From assembly GCF_932526225.1 (NCBI RefSeq), contig NC_064035.1:12902566-12966565 (forward strand): 64,000 nucleotides of DNA, in the 5' to 3' direction. The first letter of the stretch is position 1. Each line of letters opens with the position of its first letter. The translations under genes were made by a program, and so were the position numbers. The stretch is from Nematostella vectensis (lineage: Eukaryota; Cnidaria; Anthozoa; Actiniaria; Edwardsiidae). Of the stretch, positions 35,785 to 46,672 are shown one piece after another. The notes under the pieces are model-generated. The model was not told where the DNA came from, did no database searches, and worked only from the letters and a program-made list of their open reading frames with translations.

Positions 35785-35871
35785 TTTGGTAAACAATCTG
35801 TTTGAACAGACACGAATCCGCATCTAACGACTAATATGTGCAGTTTGCAAGGCACGCTTGGCTATGTATTA

Positions 35872-36290
35872 CGGGGCGCAAGGTTTGCTGGGCCATGTTA
35901 GAAGGGGCGCAAGGTACGCTGGGCCATGTAAGAAGAGGCGCAAAGGTACGCTGGGCCATGTAAGAAGGGGCGCAAGGTACGCTGGGCCATGTAAGAAGGG
36001 CGAAAGGTACGCTGGGCCATAAAAGAGGGGAAGCAAGGTACGCTGGGCCATATATAAGGGGGCGCAAGGCACGCTTGGTTTATATAAGGGGGCGCAAGGT
36101 ACACTGAACGATGTATGTGAGGTGGGAAGCGCAAGGGCCGCTGGACCATGTAAAAGGGGGCGCAAGGTACGCTGGGCCACATGAAGGGCCGCAAGGGCCG
36201 CTGGACCATGTAAGAGGGGGCGCAAGGTACGCTGGGTCACTTGAAGGGGCGCAAGATACGCTGGGCCATGTATGAGTGTGTGGGGGCAAG
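35872..36290. repeat. 31-bp minisatellite
   Basis: About thirteen copies of GGGCCATGTAAGAAGGGGCG plus CAAGGTACGCT with variants. Confidence 0.9.
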
Positions 36291-36377
36291 TACAAGGAGT
36301 TGCAAAAATCTCCGGACCCCATACGCATTGATCTCGTGAGAAATTACCAAGTGCGGTCGAACTTAGTCTCCTGCAAA

Positions 36378-36541
36378 TGTGAACTTTAGAAGCACACGGC
36401 TATGCCATGCTGACGAGTCCTAATAAGGACGAAACAGCTGTCCATGGTTGCCGAACTGCACGGGTAATAGACTGTGCTAGCGTCCCGTCTTGGCCCGACT
36501 GGTGCCAATGTGTGTATGCTAGTGTGCTTCTAAAGTCCACA
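36378..36541 (+). mobile_element. 164-bp inverted-repeat element carrying a hammerhead ribozyme
   Basis: Termini are TGTGRACTTTAGAAGCACAC inverted repeats of 20 bp with one mismatch. The direct repeat TCTCCTGCAAA flanks it at 36367-36377 and 36542-36552, an 11-bp target-site duplication. There is no reading frame. It contains the ribozyme at 36397-36453 on the plus strand. Known animal hammerhead carriers are retrozyme-like and Penelope-like retroelements; this TIR-bounded layout is not the usual one. Confidence 0.8.
36397..36453 (+). ncRNA. type I hammerhead self-cleaving ribozyme
   Basis: Core CUGACGA at 36410-36416 and GAAA at 36431-36434 flank a perfect stem II (GTCC/GGAC, loop TAATAA). 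Stem III is ACAG/CUGU at 36434-36441 with no loop, so it would act as a dimer, as known for minimal animal hammerheads. The cleavage site is after C36442 in the GUC. Stem I pairs CCATG 36405-36409 with CATGG 36443-36447, then an internal loop, then CGGC 36397-36400 with GCCG 36450-36453. All invariant core bases are present. Confidence 0.88.
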
Positions 36542-36552
36542 TCTCCTGCAAA

Positions 36553-39500
36553 GGAACAACTGCTGAGATAGCTCGACCCTGACACGTGACCAGCCAAACA
36601 CGTTTGCTTATGTTGTTTTCCTTGTTTTGGTGTTTACTATACAATAATACATGCCAATGAACTGACGGATCACGAAAACACGGGTGGCCTTGTGCGTCGG
36701 CCTCTTACCGCTGTGGCCCAGGTTCGAATCCGGGCTCAAACTGAGCATTTGCTACGGGTTCCTGTCTTGATTCGAATTTGTGTCACAAGCGATTTGAAGT
36801 TATTCTCCCGTGTTTCCAGTCTTCTCGGATAAGTACACTAAACGGGAGGTCTTGTCTCTGCAAGCTGCACTACATTTCATTCTTTTTAAAAGAACGTCTA
36901 AGCTGTTGAAGCTGGGCCGTTCTTATTTCTGGGACATTTTAAGACCGAATATGTTCTTAACGATGTTCTTAAATTTTATTGTATATAAAGAATATAATAC
37001 CCAATGAATTATTAGGAAGATAATTATACTAATGGTTAATAGCAATAATAAGGTTGTTAGTATGAGCACAATTTGATTTTGCATTTCAGAACGCATGACA
37101 ACTAAAAAAAGAAAAAAAATTCTGCTATCTCAGCCTCGGCATGTTGTTGGCATGTTCTTAAAATTTGGTGAAATCTCAGGCTGGACGTTCTTATAAAAAA
37201 AGGTTCTTCTTAAAAAAAAGTGTAACCTGAACCGAAGGGACGTAAAAGAACCCCTATGACAGTGCTTACTAACCGAGGGCCATATGTTAGAAAACTGTAT
37301 ATTCGGTTAAATATGCTACCCTCGATAAACAAGATTACAAAGACACAAACGAGAGATATCGAGACACGTGAATCGGGCCGTGACGCGCAGCAAGGATGAC
37401 GTAACCTACCCTGGGTACCGAGGGGGCGTCGTTTCGCTCCCCGTATCAGGGCGCATAGTAAACGAACGAAGCTCGAGACTCTGGTACCCAGCGTAAATGT
37501 AACCAGGTTCAAACCTTAATCTATCGGATTTCTCAAGACATTCAAAGACTGATTGGCTTTGACCTTGACCTTGACTTGACACGCGAAGGACAAAATTGAT
37601 GAGAGTACACGTCACCTTACCTAGCAGTGACCTTGACTAAACTCTAGAAAAGAAACTAATCAACAGATCAATTCATGATTAAGTATTCTTTTGTAAGAAC
37701 CAAAAGAAGCAAACTTGTCACGCATCTAGCGTAGATAATGCACATCAATTGTAAAATATAGATCTTGGAACACTAGACGACAGCCAGAGCCATGAATTAT
37801 TATTTTGGCGTTATATTTGATAGATTTTGCAGTGTGAAACCCCAGAGCTTTGTGGTGCCGGCAGGTGGCTTGTTTCCGCATGATGCTTTATTACAATCAC
37901 CTTAAAAACATTCCTTTACCGCGTTAGCTTGAATGAATTGTGAATAACAAGCAAACAAAACATCACAAAAGAAGTGTTGTGAATCGAGGCCGTTATTAAG
38001 AGATAGGTGTGCAGGGAACCCCGCTTGACTTGTTTAGCTTGAGGTTCACAAGACACATAACACTAATCACATCTCTAGTATGATTATCTATACCATTTTA
38101 GCACTCATACTAACCCAAGTCAGCGATTCCTGGGTTACGGTCAGCGTAGTATAGAGTAAAGTAACTCCTTCGATCACTTAATCGCTACGGCCATAATTAT
38201 AGAGTAAATAAAGGCACTTAAAATCACAAGCGGAAGCAAACATGACAACACGGATGACCTTGGCTTTTAGCAAGTATACTTCCATCCCCTATACTTTGCC
38301 TATAACCTTCCGGGCTTTTACTCGAGTAGAACAAGCTTCGGTATGTGCCCCGTGTGAGGTGAAATCATATTTTTACAGTTATTCTTCACGTGCTTTATTG
38401 AGCTTTCGCCAGTTAGTTCCACACGCGATTCCCTTATCAGATTGGACAGTTCGCAAAAATATATAAAGCGAAAGTGCAAAACAATATATTAATTAAGGAC
38501 GTTAATTGGGGTTCCTTTGCTGAGTTGCCCCCGAGGGGGCTCGCAAGGGAACAATTACTTCTAGTCCGCTGCAAAATGGTACAAAAATATATTATTAAAA
38601 AGTTATAATTTGGATTTTATTAGTAAGCTAGGGCAAGCTTTTTTAAATTGGATGGTTGTAAACAGAAATGAATGAATGATTTGCGTGGCAAAGCGGAACT
38701 AACGATCCCGTATGAGAATGATTTCGGGCAGCTCAGTACGACGGCACGTGACAACTTTTATTATTGAACAGTGTACCGTGCAATGACCTTGATCGCTATT
38801 TGCATCCAAAGTTGTTTTCGCAGAATGCAAATAGAACAGCTATTCTGAGCCCGGATAGACGTGCTACAGCAGAAATACAAACTAAATAGGAGCGATAAAG
38901 TTTCTAGAAGTATTGAAAAACACCTTCAAACAAATCCAGCGACGCAAGTGCAGCAAAACCAGAAAATGTTTTAGAGTTTTTGTAGGTTTTCGGTTTCTTG
39001 AGGCTTGGACTTGCAGTTTTTTTTTTAGAAAAAAAGATCGCAAAAGCTTTTAGATACAAGGGTGTTGTTCGTGAGAGTATGTGTTATTGCAATGTCTTTG
39101 TTAATGACTTTGCAAGTCCAAATGGCCAAGGTCTAAACTCGACCCTAAGCTTCCCATTTGCGACAGATTACCCTAAACTAATAAATATATTGGTCTGCAA
39201 ATCCGCCGTTTTAAGTGGCTGGAGGAAGGTTATCTCGAGTTTGTACTCGACTACCAAAAGCATGCATACCGCATTCCAAGGAATCGGTAGGACTCACTAT
39301 GCTAAGTCATATTTAAGATGCTAACGTAGGGAAGGGCGATCTTCCAAGGGAGTGTGATCAAGTGTGTGTAGGATGCCGCAGATGCAACCCATGTCTAGTT
39401 CACCTTGACCCTCTTAAACTTGTTTTTCCCTTGGCTCGGAGTCTGCACGCTACACTGAACTCATGACAGCTCTGTATCCCTCAATTGTGAGGACTGGACC

Positions 39501-39601
39501 CTTCAATTAAGGCACGAACAAACCCTGAGAGAAGCGTCATTCACGACTCATCATCAGACCGAGAACAACTACACGAGAAGACAATTCACTACCATACTAC
39601 C
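36553..39601. other. intergenic, no gene recognised
   Basis: Between the ribozyme element and the P450 gene. At about 36700-36750 GGTTCGAATCC resembles a tRNA B box without a foldable tRNA around it. At about 37407-37490 a short inverted pair CTGGGTACC/GGTACCCAG may bound a MITE. No splice-flanked coding exon was found. Confidence 0.5.
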
Positions 39602-42600
39602 ATGGATCGTTTAAGAGACTGGGTGTCATGGAGTTCAGAGCGCCGAGGAAAAGCGCTCCCTGGTCCTTGGGGGTTACCGTTCGTAGGTAGCCTTCCGCAT
39701 ATCGCTATGCACGCAATGCCGCACCTTGTGCTAACAGACCTCGGGAAGACGTACGGAGACGTATACGGTCTTAGCTTAGGTGCCTGGAATACTGTCGTGC
39801 TCAACAGCCTCGGAGCAGCTCGGGAAGCGCTCGTACAAAATGCCGAAAACTTTTCAAGCCGACCACCCAACTGGCAAACACTGCAGGCTCTCGGTACCCA
39901 CAAGTATTCCGTGGCGTTTGGAGACTACAACTCGGTCCAGGTAAAAACGGAGAGCCGTAGAGGGCAGCTTTATTAATCAGTCGTCAGTATAATCTAGTCT
40001 AGAGGCGACTTAGTGTGGCGAGAGGTAACTTAAGGCGGGTGTGTGTTAAGACTTTAAGAGGAACGACACAACAGACAATGCAAAGATTGTGTTGGAGTGT
40101 AGCAGACCACCGTATTTCTACGAAAGCAAACTCGTTTCACTGTAATGTCAACTGTGGCGTTTTAATTCCCCATTTTAGCTCACAACTCTGCGCGCACTCT
40201 CAGAGCAAACTACCGTTATGCATATTTAGATCAAGAAGACCCGAGAGACAGAGGCTCAGTGATTACTCTCGAGTGAAGGTCTTTTAGTACAACAAAGGGA
40301 TATTCAGGTTGAAAGCAAATTGAGAAGTCTTAGCCTGAATCTATCAATTATTTTTGTTTTTCGGGAATTTTATTTTATATAGAGCAATTAATCCTTGCAT
40401 TAAACTTTTCGAAATAGTGCGCGCACAAAGTGTACTTTGTTATTGTAAGCCTCCAGGCTCAGGAGCCTCACGAAGTGCACGACTCAATACACGAATCACA
40501 AACCACGTAGGATCTCTAGGATCTAACTCAATACACGAATCACAAACCACGTAGGATCTCTAGGATCTAACTCAATACACGAATCACAAACCACGTAGGA
40601 TCTCTAGGATCTAACTCAATACACGAATCACAAACCACGTAGGATCTCTAGGATCTAACTCAATACACGAATCACAAACCACGTAGGATCTCTAGGATCT
40701 AACTCAATACACGAATCACAAACCACGTAGGATCTCTAGGATCTAACTCAATACACGAATCACAAACCACGTAGGATCTCTAGGATCTAACAAAACATAA
40801 ATGTTCAACTCGCCAAGCAAGGACTAACTTATCACTGATACCAGTCACGATTTTGTCTATGTATTGATTTCGAAAAATTAGATAAAATGCAACAGCTATA
40901 TATTACCAAATTGTAACTATCATGAAAACTTACTGTCTCGTTAACAGTTTCGCTAGCTATTAGGGGAACATGGCATGGTTAACAGAAGATAAGGGGGATG
41001 ATGTATTCTCATAGATACTGTATTTTTTAAACTGTTTTAAGATTGAGCGTCCTTAGAGGTACAAAAATTGCTTTTAAAATAGCTTCCTTTTCATATCTTT
41101 ACCATGGAGTAGGGGAATCTACTGATTTCAAGGAAATGCGAGACTGTACCGCATAAAACAAAGCCTTTACATATGAGATAACATCTTGCTTTTACGGGAG
41201 AGAAGTACATGAGAGGGATAAGTGAGTTGTTGAGAATTCAGTTCCATATGTTTTCTACGCTATTCACCTATACGTCTTTTCCCTTGTAGACTCAACGAAA
41301 GAAAGCTCTGCTTCGGATGTTCCACCAAGCCCTGATCTCACGAGCGGACATCCTCAATGATGTGGTCACCAGCGAGGTGGATTTGCTCAACAGCAAACTC
41401 GCAGCAAGCGGGCCAGACCCGCAAGACCCTCGGGATCTCATCATTCGTGCCTCGTTTCGCACGCAGTTTCGACTGTCTTTCGGAGAGCACGTGACCGATG
41501 AGGTGGAGAGAGAGTTGATGGAGATCTCAAAAGCCGGCAGAAAGTTCCAGGAGTCCTCGAATCTGGCTTTTCTGACGGATTTCTTGCCATGGACGAGGCT
41601 TGCTTTGAAGAAACCGTTGGATAAGGTATAGAAACCCTAGGACCATGCCTACTTGGTGGTGGAGGGGGGTTTATGGGGGATTTCTTGCCATGGACGAGGC
41701 TTGCTTTAAAGAACATGGCTACTAAGGGGAGGGGGTATGGCTAAGTAAACCTTTTGAATCTTCCAATCATGGCAGCTTGGCCCTTGGCAGTAAAGCACAG
41801 AGGTGTTCAATTATTTCCAAACTTTCCAGCATCCATCGTTCAAGCAATACGCCTTTTTTTCTAAATTGCCCATCCATTTAACCATTTCCTTCAGTGATAC
41901 TGAAAATGTCTATTGCGTAAAGCTGCTAGATGTACGCGAACCAGAGAAAACAAAACGTCAAAGAAAAACGTATGAAATCAGACTTTTAAGAAACGTATGA
42001 AATCAGACTTTTTTCAGGAATATAAAAAAAAAAACAAAGAGGAACATGGTCTAATGCAACGACATCGTTTTTCATCAGTTTGAAGAAAACATCCGGGCCT
42101 TGATGGACTTCGTGCGTAAGATCTACCTCGAGCGCCGTCAGACGTACGAGAACGAGGAGCAAGAGTCCTGCCACGCAAGCGCAATAACAAAGCACTTATC
42201 GTCCTTCATGACAACGTCCCACATGGAAGAGGGGCAGAAACAAGTAGAGAAAAAAGAGATCGAAAATCAAGTTGTGGCCACGCTGGCGGCAGACACGTTT
42301 GGCGCGGGTCTCGAAAATGTCTCGTCCTCACTGCTCTGGGCGGTGGCATACATAGCGAGTCATGACGAGTTACAAGACGAGTTGCGGGATGAGATCATGC
42401 GAGTGGTGGGCAATGATCGAGTACCGATTCTACAGGATAAAGGCAACATGCCACTTTTGCAAGCCACGATACTCGAGACTTTTCGCCTCGGTTCAGGTAT
42501 GCTTATAATGGATGACTTTAAAGGGGCAGCGTCATGGCACTGCGCATGTCTGGAGTCAGTGTTTATTGTAGGCTTTTAATTGTCTACAAACAGTTGAACT

Positions 42601-44130
42601 TGAAGTTGTCAATGCCTTGTTAAAATTATATTCAATATTTTACTGGATTTTTATTGACAGTTTGTGGTCATTTTCTTTGAATTTCTCCCACATGTACCAA
42701 AGGCTCATAAGTCAACATTAGAATTTGACTGAAACTCATTGTGTCTGGGCCGGAGAGTTATTGCAAAGCTCTTCATGACACTGCCTCTTTAAGATTCCTA
42801 TCTAGTCTCTAAAATGAACGGGGTGAAGAGTTGGTTTGCAAGGCAGAAACGCAGAGGGTGGACGCTCGGGGTGGACAAAGTTTTGTCGTTGTGCGCGATG
42901 CTTTCTAGGAAAGACAAAGTGTATAATAATTTGAGTTTGGGGAATGCCGTTAGTAATAAGTAGTCATCTATTTAGTTATTGGTATTTTCTAAGGTAGGCC
43001 CTGGATGTCTCTAACACTGCCACTACACGCAGACTACACACAGATTTACACACGCAGATTTGCGTCTGCAATTAGTGCCCTAAATATACTGGCTTGGGTG
43101 GGTTAGTCGCTTGTGTTTAGTGCAAGGGACTTGTTTTGAAGATAATCGCTTGTCTCGTGCGTTTGCTAGAGGGATAATCTTTTCAGCCTGGAATACATAT
43201 CAGAGGCGTAGGAGCACTACAATATATTTTTGCAGCAAAAAGATGTCAAGACTATTTGGGATTTTGTGTATTTGATCAGGTGGTGAAGGCTTTATCGAGA
43301 CCGGCTAAACTCTTTTAATTTACACTTTCTGTTATTAGCTCTACCGCTGACCATACCACACTATTGCAACAAGAGCTGCACTGTCAAGGGGTTCGAGGTT
43401 AGGGAGGGGTCCCTCGTGCTTGTCAACCTCTGGGGGATTAACCACGACCCTCGCTACTTCTGTGACCCTTACGTGTTTGAGCCGCACCGTTTCCTGGATC
43501 TTGCCGGAGAGCTGAGAGGCGACCGCTGTAGCTCCGCCATACCTTTCGGCATAGGGCATCGCGCATGTGCAGGTGAGGCTAGACCACTGGTGATTCATGG
43601 ACTTCAGACACAAAATGTTTGGCCCGGTTTAGCGATAGAACTGATAAGCAGTGGCTAGGTGAAGTTGCTCGATAGATATGGTGGCTCGATAGAGATCTAG
43701 GAGTAGAATTTTAAAGTATATTAATGGAGATTTAGGAGAAGAATTTCAAACTATTGTTTATGTGTGTAGCGCTTTTTCCACCGTCAGATTGAGGTCTGGC
43801 GGCTTTTCGAACAGAAACAGCTTCTAGTGCCAATAATCGGCTGTTTAAACATATTAGGCCACAGATCTTGCCCTGGGCTATTTTCTTATATAAGACTAAA
43901 AAAAACACATTTTCAAGATTGGCTGTGCCCTTTTGATTGTACTTTTTTTTGTTTTTCAAGGTAACACCATGTCAAAGTCACTACTCTTCGTGCTGCTAGC
44001 GGGAATCTTACAGAAGTTCAAGCTACAAGCGGTGCAGAGCGGCGAGACAGTAACCCCCCTGAAAGGCTCGACGCTATTCCCGGATTCGTACAAGGTCGCA
44101 TTCATTCCCTGGGGGGAGGTGGACGCATGA
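39602..44130 (+). CDS. cytochrome P450 monooxygenase, clan 2 type
   Basis: Five exons: 39602-39940, 41290-41625, 42079-42496, 43339-43572, 43961-44130. Phases agree and give 498 residues, the usual size. Motifs: proline hinge LPGPWGLPFVG at 19-29; I-helix FGAGLENVSS at about 299-308; K-helix ETFR at 358-361 (ExxR); F-EPHRF; and the haem loop PFGIGHRACAG at 433-443 with ligand Cys441. Layout and motifs fit CYP1/CYP2/CYP17-like microsomal enzymes that oxidise lipids or xenobiotics; the substrate cannot be told. Oddities: the oxygen-activating Thr of AGxDT is Asn305, and only about 18 polar residues precede the hinge, so the usual N-terminal membrane anchor is missing unless an upstream exon was overlooked. 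Confidence 0.9.
40482..40789. repeat. 44-bp tandem repeat, seven nearly identical copies
   Basis: Unit ACTCAATACACGAATCACAA plus ACCACGTAGGATCTCTAGGATCTA, exactly 44 bp, seven copies with essentially no divergence. It lies in P450 intron 1. Its homogeneity indicates recent expansion. Confidence 0.97.
41577..41713. repeat. about 101-bp duplication of the P450 exon 2 edge
   Basis: GGATTTCTTGCCATGGACGA plus GGCTTGCTTT at 41577, inside exon 2, recurs at 41678 in the intron, about 50 bp past the true donor at 41626. Two copies only. Confidence 0.85.
42580..43338. other. P450 intron 3, nothing else recognised
   Basis: No open frame or repeat of note. Confidence 0.5.
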
Positions 44131-44349
44131 AGCACGACCGGGGGAGGGGAGAAGTCTATAGACCCAGACACATACTAGTGTCACAGGGAGTGATGGGATA
44201 ATTATAGACCCCGAAGAGCTGTTGGTATATTTACTATTAACGCCGGGATACCTTTGTCCAAAGGTAGCCCAAGAGACAAGGTCTTCCATAGTTCAGTGAC
44301 AGGTGTTGTAACAGCAGACACAAACACACCAAAAATTTTAATTTTATAA

Positions 44350-44355
44350 AATAAA
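44350..44355 (+). terminator. candidate poly(A) signal for the P450 gene
   Basis: AATAAA 220 bp downstream of the stop codon. Confidence 0.5.
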
Positions 44356-44689
44356 GATTCGTTATAATGAAATATAATGATTATGTGAGCTAGGATTGAC
44401 GATAGTTTTAACAGCTATAATGCAGTGTTATAAGTATTTTTGACAACAACCATCATTTTTTATCCTTAAATAGATTTGAATTTATTTTTCTAACCAGTGA
44501 GAAATAATCCCTCGATGTCTTTTTACAAACATCTTCTTTTAAAGTGATATAATAAACAACAAGCAGGGCTTCGTACTAGTAGCACTGTACAAGAGAAAAA
44601 GAACGATAAAACGTGTTGTTTTATATACCAAGCCAATAAAAATGATCTAATTATCGCAAGTGGTTGAAGTGTTTTCGACGTTCATAGAC

Positions 44690-45070
44690 CCGTCATGCCT
44701 TGCGCGTGTATTTCAAATGGTGTACGCACACGTAGACCTCCGGCATGCCTTGCGCGTGTATTTTAATTGGTGTTCCACAGACGTAGATCCAGCATGCCTT
44801 GCGAGTGTATTTTAAATGGTGTTCCACATACGTAGACCCGGCATGCCTTGCGAGTGTATTTCAAATGGTGTACGCACACGTAGACCTCCGGCATGCCTTG
44901 CGCGTGTATTTTGAATGGTGTTCCACAGACGTAGACCCAGCATGCCTTGTGCGTGTGTTTTAAATGGTGTTCCACATACGTAGACCCGGCATGCCTTGCG
45001 CGTGAATTTTAAATTGAGTACGCAGACGTAGATCCGGCATGCCATGCGCGTGTATTTTAAATGCTGCACC
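44690..45070. repeat. 49-bp minisatellite, about 8 copies
   Basis: Units of CATGCCTTGCGCGTGTATTT plus TAAATGGTGTTCCACAGACG and TAGACCCGG. Read on the minus strand several units contain CTAC/GTATGT, a donor-like site. The array abuts a hydrophobic open stretch at 45070-45193. Confidence 0.9.
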
Positions 45071-45199
45071 GGACGCTGTAAAGAAAGCCAAGTAGAGATA
45101 ATATTCCATAGGGGAAGGCACGTATTCCCTGACTACCAACCATACACCCACTTGGCCGATGTACCACACGTATATCATGAAAAAAGCTTTCAAAATTTA

Positions 45200-45850
45200 A
45201 TGAGATAATTTCATAGAAGGGGCGAAATTCAACTGGATAGGGTAAAAAAAAAACATCTTAATCTTCATACTCTCAGATGACTCCACAAAAATACTCTATA
45301 AATAGAGTGTAGAAGGAGCGAAATTCAACTGGGTAGGGTAAAAAAACATCTTAATCTTCATACTCTCAGATGACTCCACAAAAATACTCTATTAAAAGGG
45401 TGTGGATGGGGCGAAATTCAGCTGGGTAGGGTAAAAAAATAATCTTAATCTTCATACTCTCAGATGACTCCACAAAAATACTCTATAAAAAGAGTGTAGA
45501 AGGGGCGAAAATCAAGTGGATAGGGTAAAAAACATCTTAATTTCCAAACTCTCAGATGACTCCACAAAAATACTCTATAAAAGAGTGTAGAGGGGCGAAA
45601 TTCAACTGGATAGAGTAAAAAAAAAAAACATCTAAATCTCCAAACTCTCAGATGACTCTACAAAAGTACTCTATAAAAGAGTGTAGAAGGGGCGAAATTC
45701 AACTGGGTAGGGTAAAAAAACAACATCTAAATCTTCATACTTTCAGATGACTCCACAAAAATACTCTATAAAAGAGTGCGAAAGTCAACTGGGTAGGGTA
45801 AAACACATCTAAATCTCTAAACTCTCAGATGACTGTACATCCGCGGACTC
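45200..45850. repeat. about 92-bp tandem array made from the 3' coding end of the 45.8-kb gene
   Basis: About seven copies. Each holds CTCAGATGACT, matching the codons for SSESLE just before the stop of the minus-strand frame 46672-45809, plus a palindromic ACTCTATAAA-AGAGT and a GAAATTCAACTGGGTAGGGT segment. Confidence 0.9.
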
Positions 45851-46672
45851 GCAGCAAAGTTGTGACTTCAGGCTATGTTGGACTTCCTTCAAAGCTTCCA
45901 AAGCCATCTGAAACTCCAGAAACGTTTGTGTTTTCTTCACTTCACGCAATTCACTCACGCTTACAGGTGCAGACTGCTTTCGCCTCGGGACATACTTGTG
46001 ATAGTCAATAAAGAGAACGCCATTTTGTAATAAGCAGTCTGGGTTCTCCTCACTTGCGTTTGCCGCATTGCGATGACGTGCTTGTTCCGTGGCGGACCTT
46101 ACCCGTCTACTGAACCTTGTGTAATCATCGCACGCTCTGCGATGGCGTCTATCACTATCATCAGAGGGAGGTACTTTATCAAGGCGTGGAAGAATCGGTT
46201 TAGGCAGAGCTGTGAGTGAAACGCCAGAAAAATTGCGGTCAGGCACTGGTCGGAATAGGGGGATGCCTCGAGGACAATCAACTTTTTCCTCAACCCAATC
46301 ACAATTTTTGCTTCTTAGGCTTCGCAGAATTCCAGCACCCCATCTGGTGGAATAATCCTGTTTTTGAGTTCGCGCAGGGGAAGACTGACTTGTAACTGAT
46401 TGGCATGTCTCTCCCGCCCATACTTCTTCTGTCTTCAGCTGTCTATCACCGCTGCAGTTTTCACACCTGATCCCGCAGACATTAAGCTGAGACATTGGGT
46501 ATACTAGTCTGCTTGCCGTTCGGGGTCGCATCCTGTGAGCGCGATCGCTTGCAGTACAGATACACTCCGCAGACGAACTTGCGTCAGGTCTCAATCCTGT
46601 CAAACTTGGGATGCGAATGACTTTGGGCTGGCGGCCCTTCATTGATTCCTGAGTCGACAGATTTTTCGTCAT
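45809..46672 (-). CDS. uncharacterised protein, 287 residues
   Basis: Long ATG-started frame in one exon, complex in composition and so unlikely to be chance. I do not recognise the family. It is rich in Ser, Arg and Lys, has scattered Cys in the first third (ECICTASD, GIRCENCSGD), an LLQNGVLFIDYHKYVPRRK stretch near 230-250 and an amphipathic, probably coiled-coil end (about 255-280). No signal peptide or membrane segment. The frame is open upstream to 46714, so an upstream exon is possible (a CAACCTTCAG acceptor-like site sits at the ATG). The last codons seed the array at 45200-45850. Confidence 0.55.
   Translation of the reverse strand: MTKNLSTQESMKGRQPKVIRIPSLTGLRPDASSSAECICTASDRAHRMRPRTASRLVYPMSQLNVCGIRCENCSGDRQLKTEEVWAGETCQSVTSQSSPARTQKQDYSTRWGAGILRSLRSKNCDWVEEKVDCPRGIPLFRPVPDRNFSGVSLTALPKPILPRLDKVPPSDDSDRRHRRACDDYTRFSRRVRSATEQARHRNAANASEENPDCLLQNGVLFIDYHKYVPRRKQSAPVSVSELREVKKTQTFLEFQMALEALKEVQHSLKSQLCCESADVQSSESLEI

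Noticed and set aside
36690-36755. Possible tRNA gene from GGTTCGAATCC
   Set aside because: The T stem has a mismatch and no acceptor or anticodon stem could be paired. At most a tRNA-derived remnant.
40482-40789. CRISPR-like array
   Set aside because: Units abut one another with no variable spacers, the setting is an animal intron and there are no cas genes.
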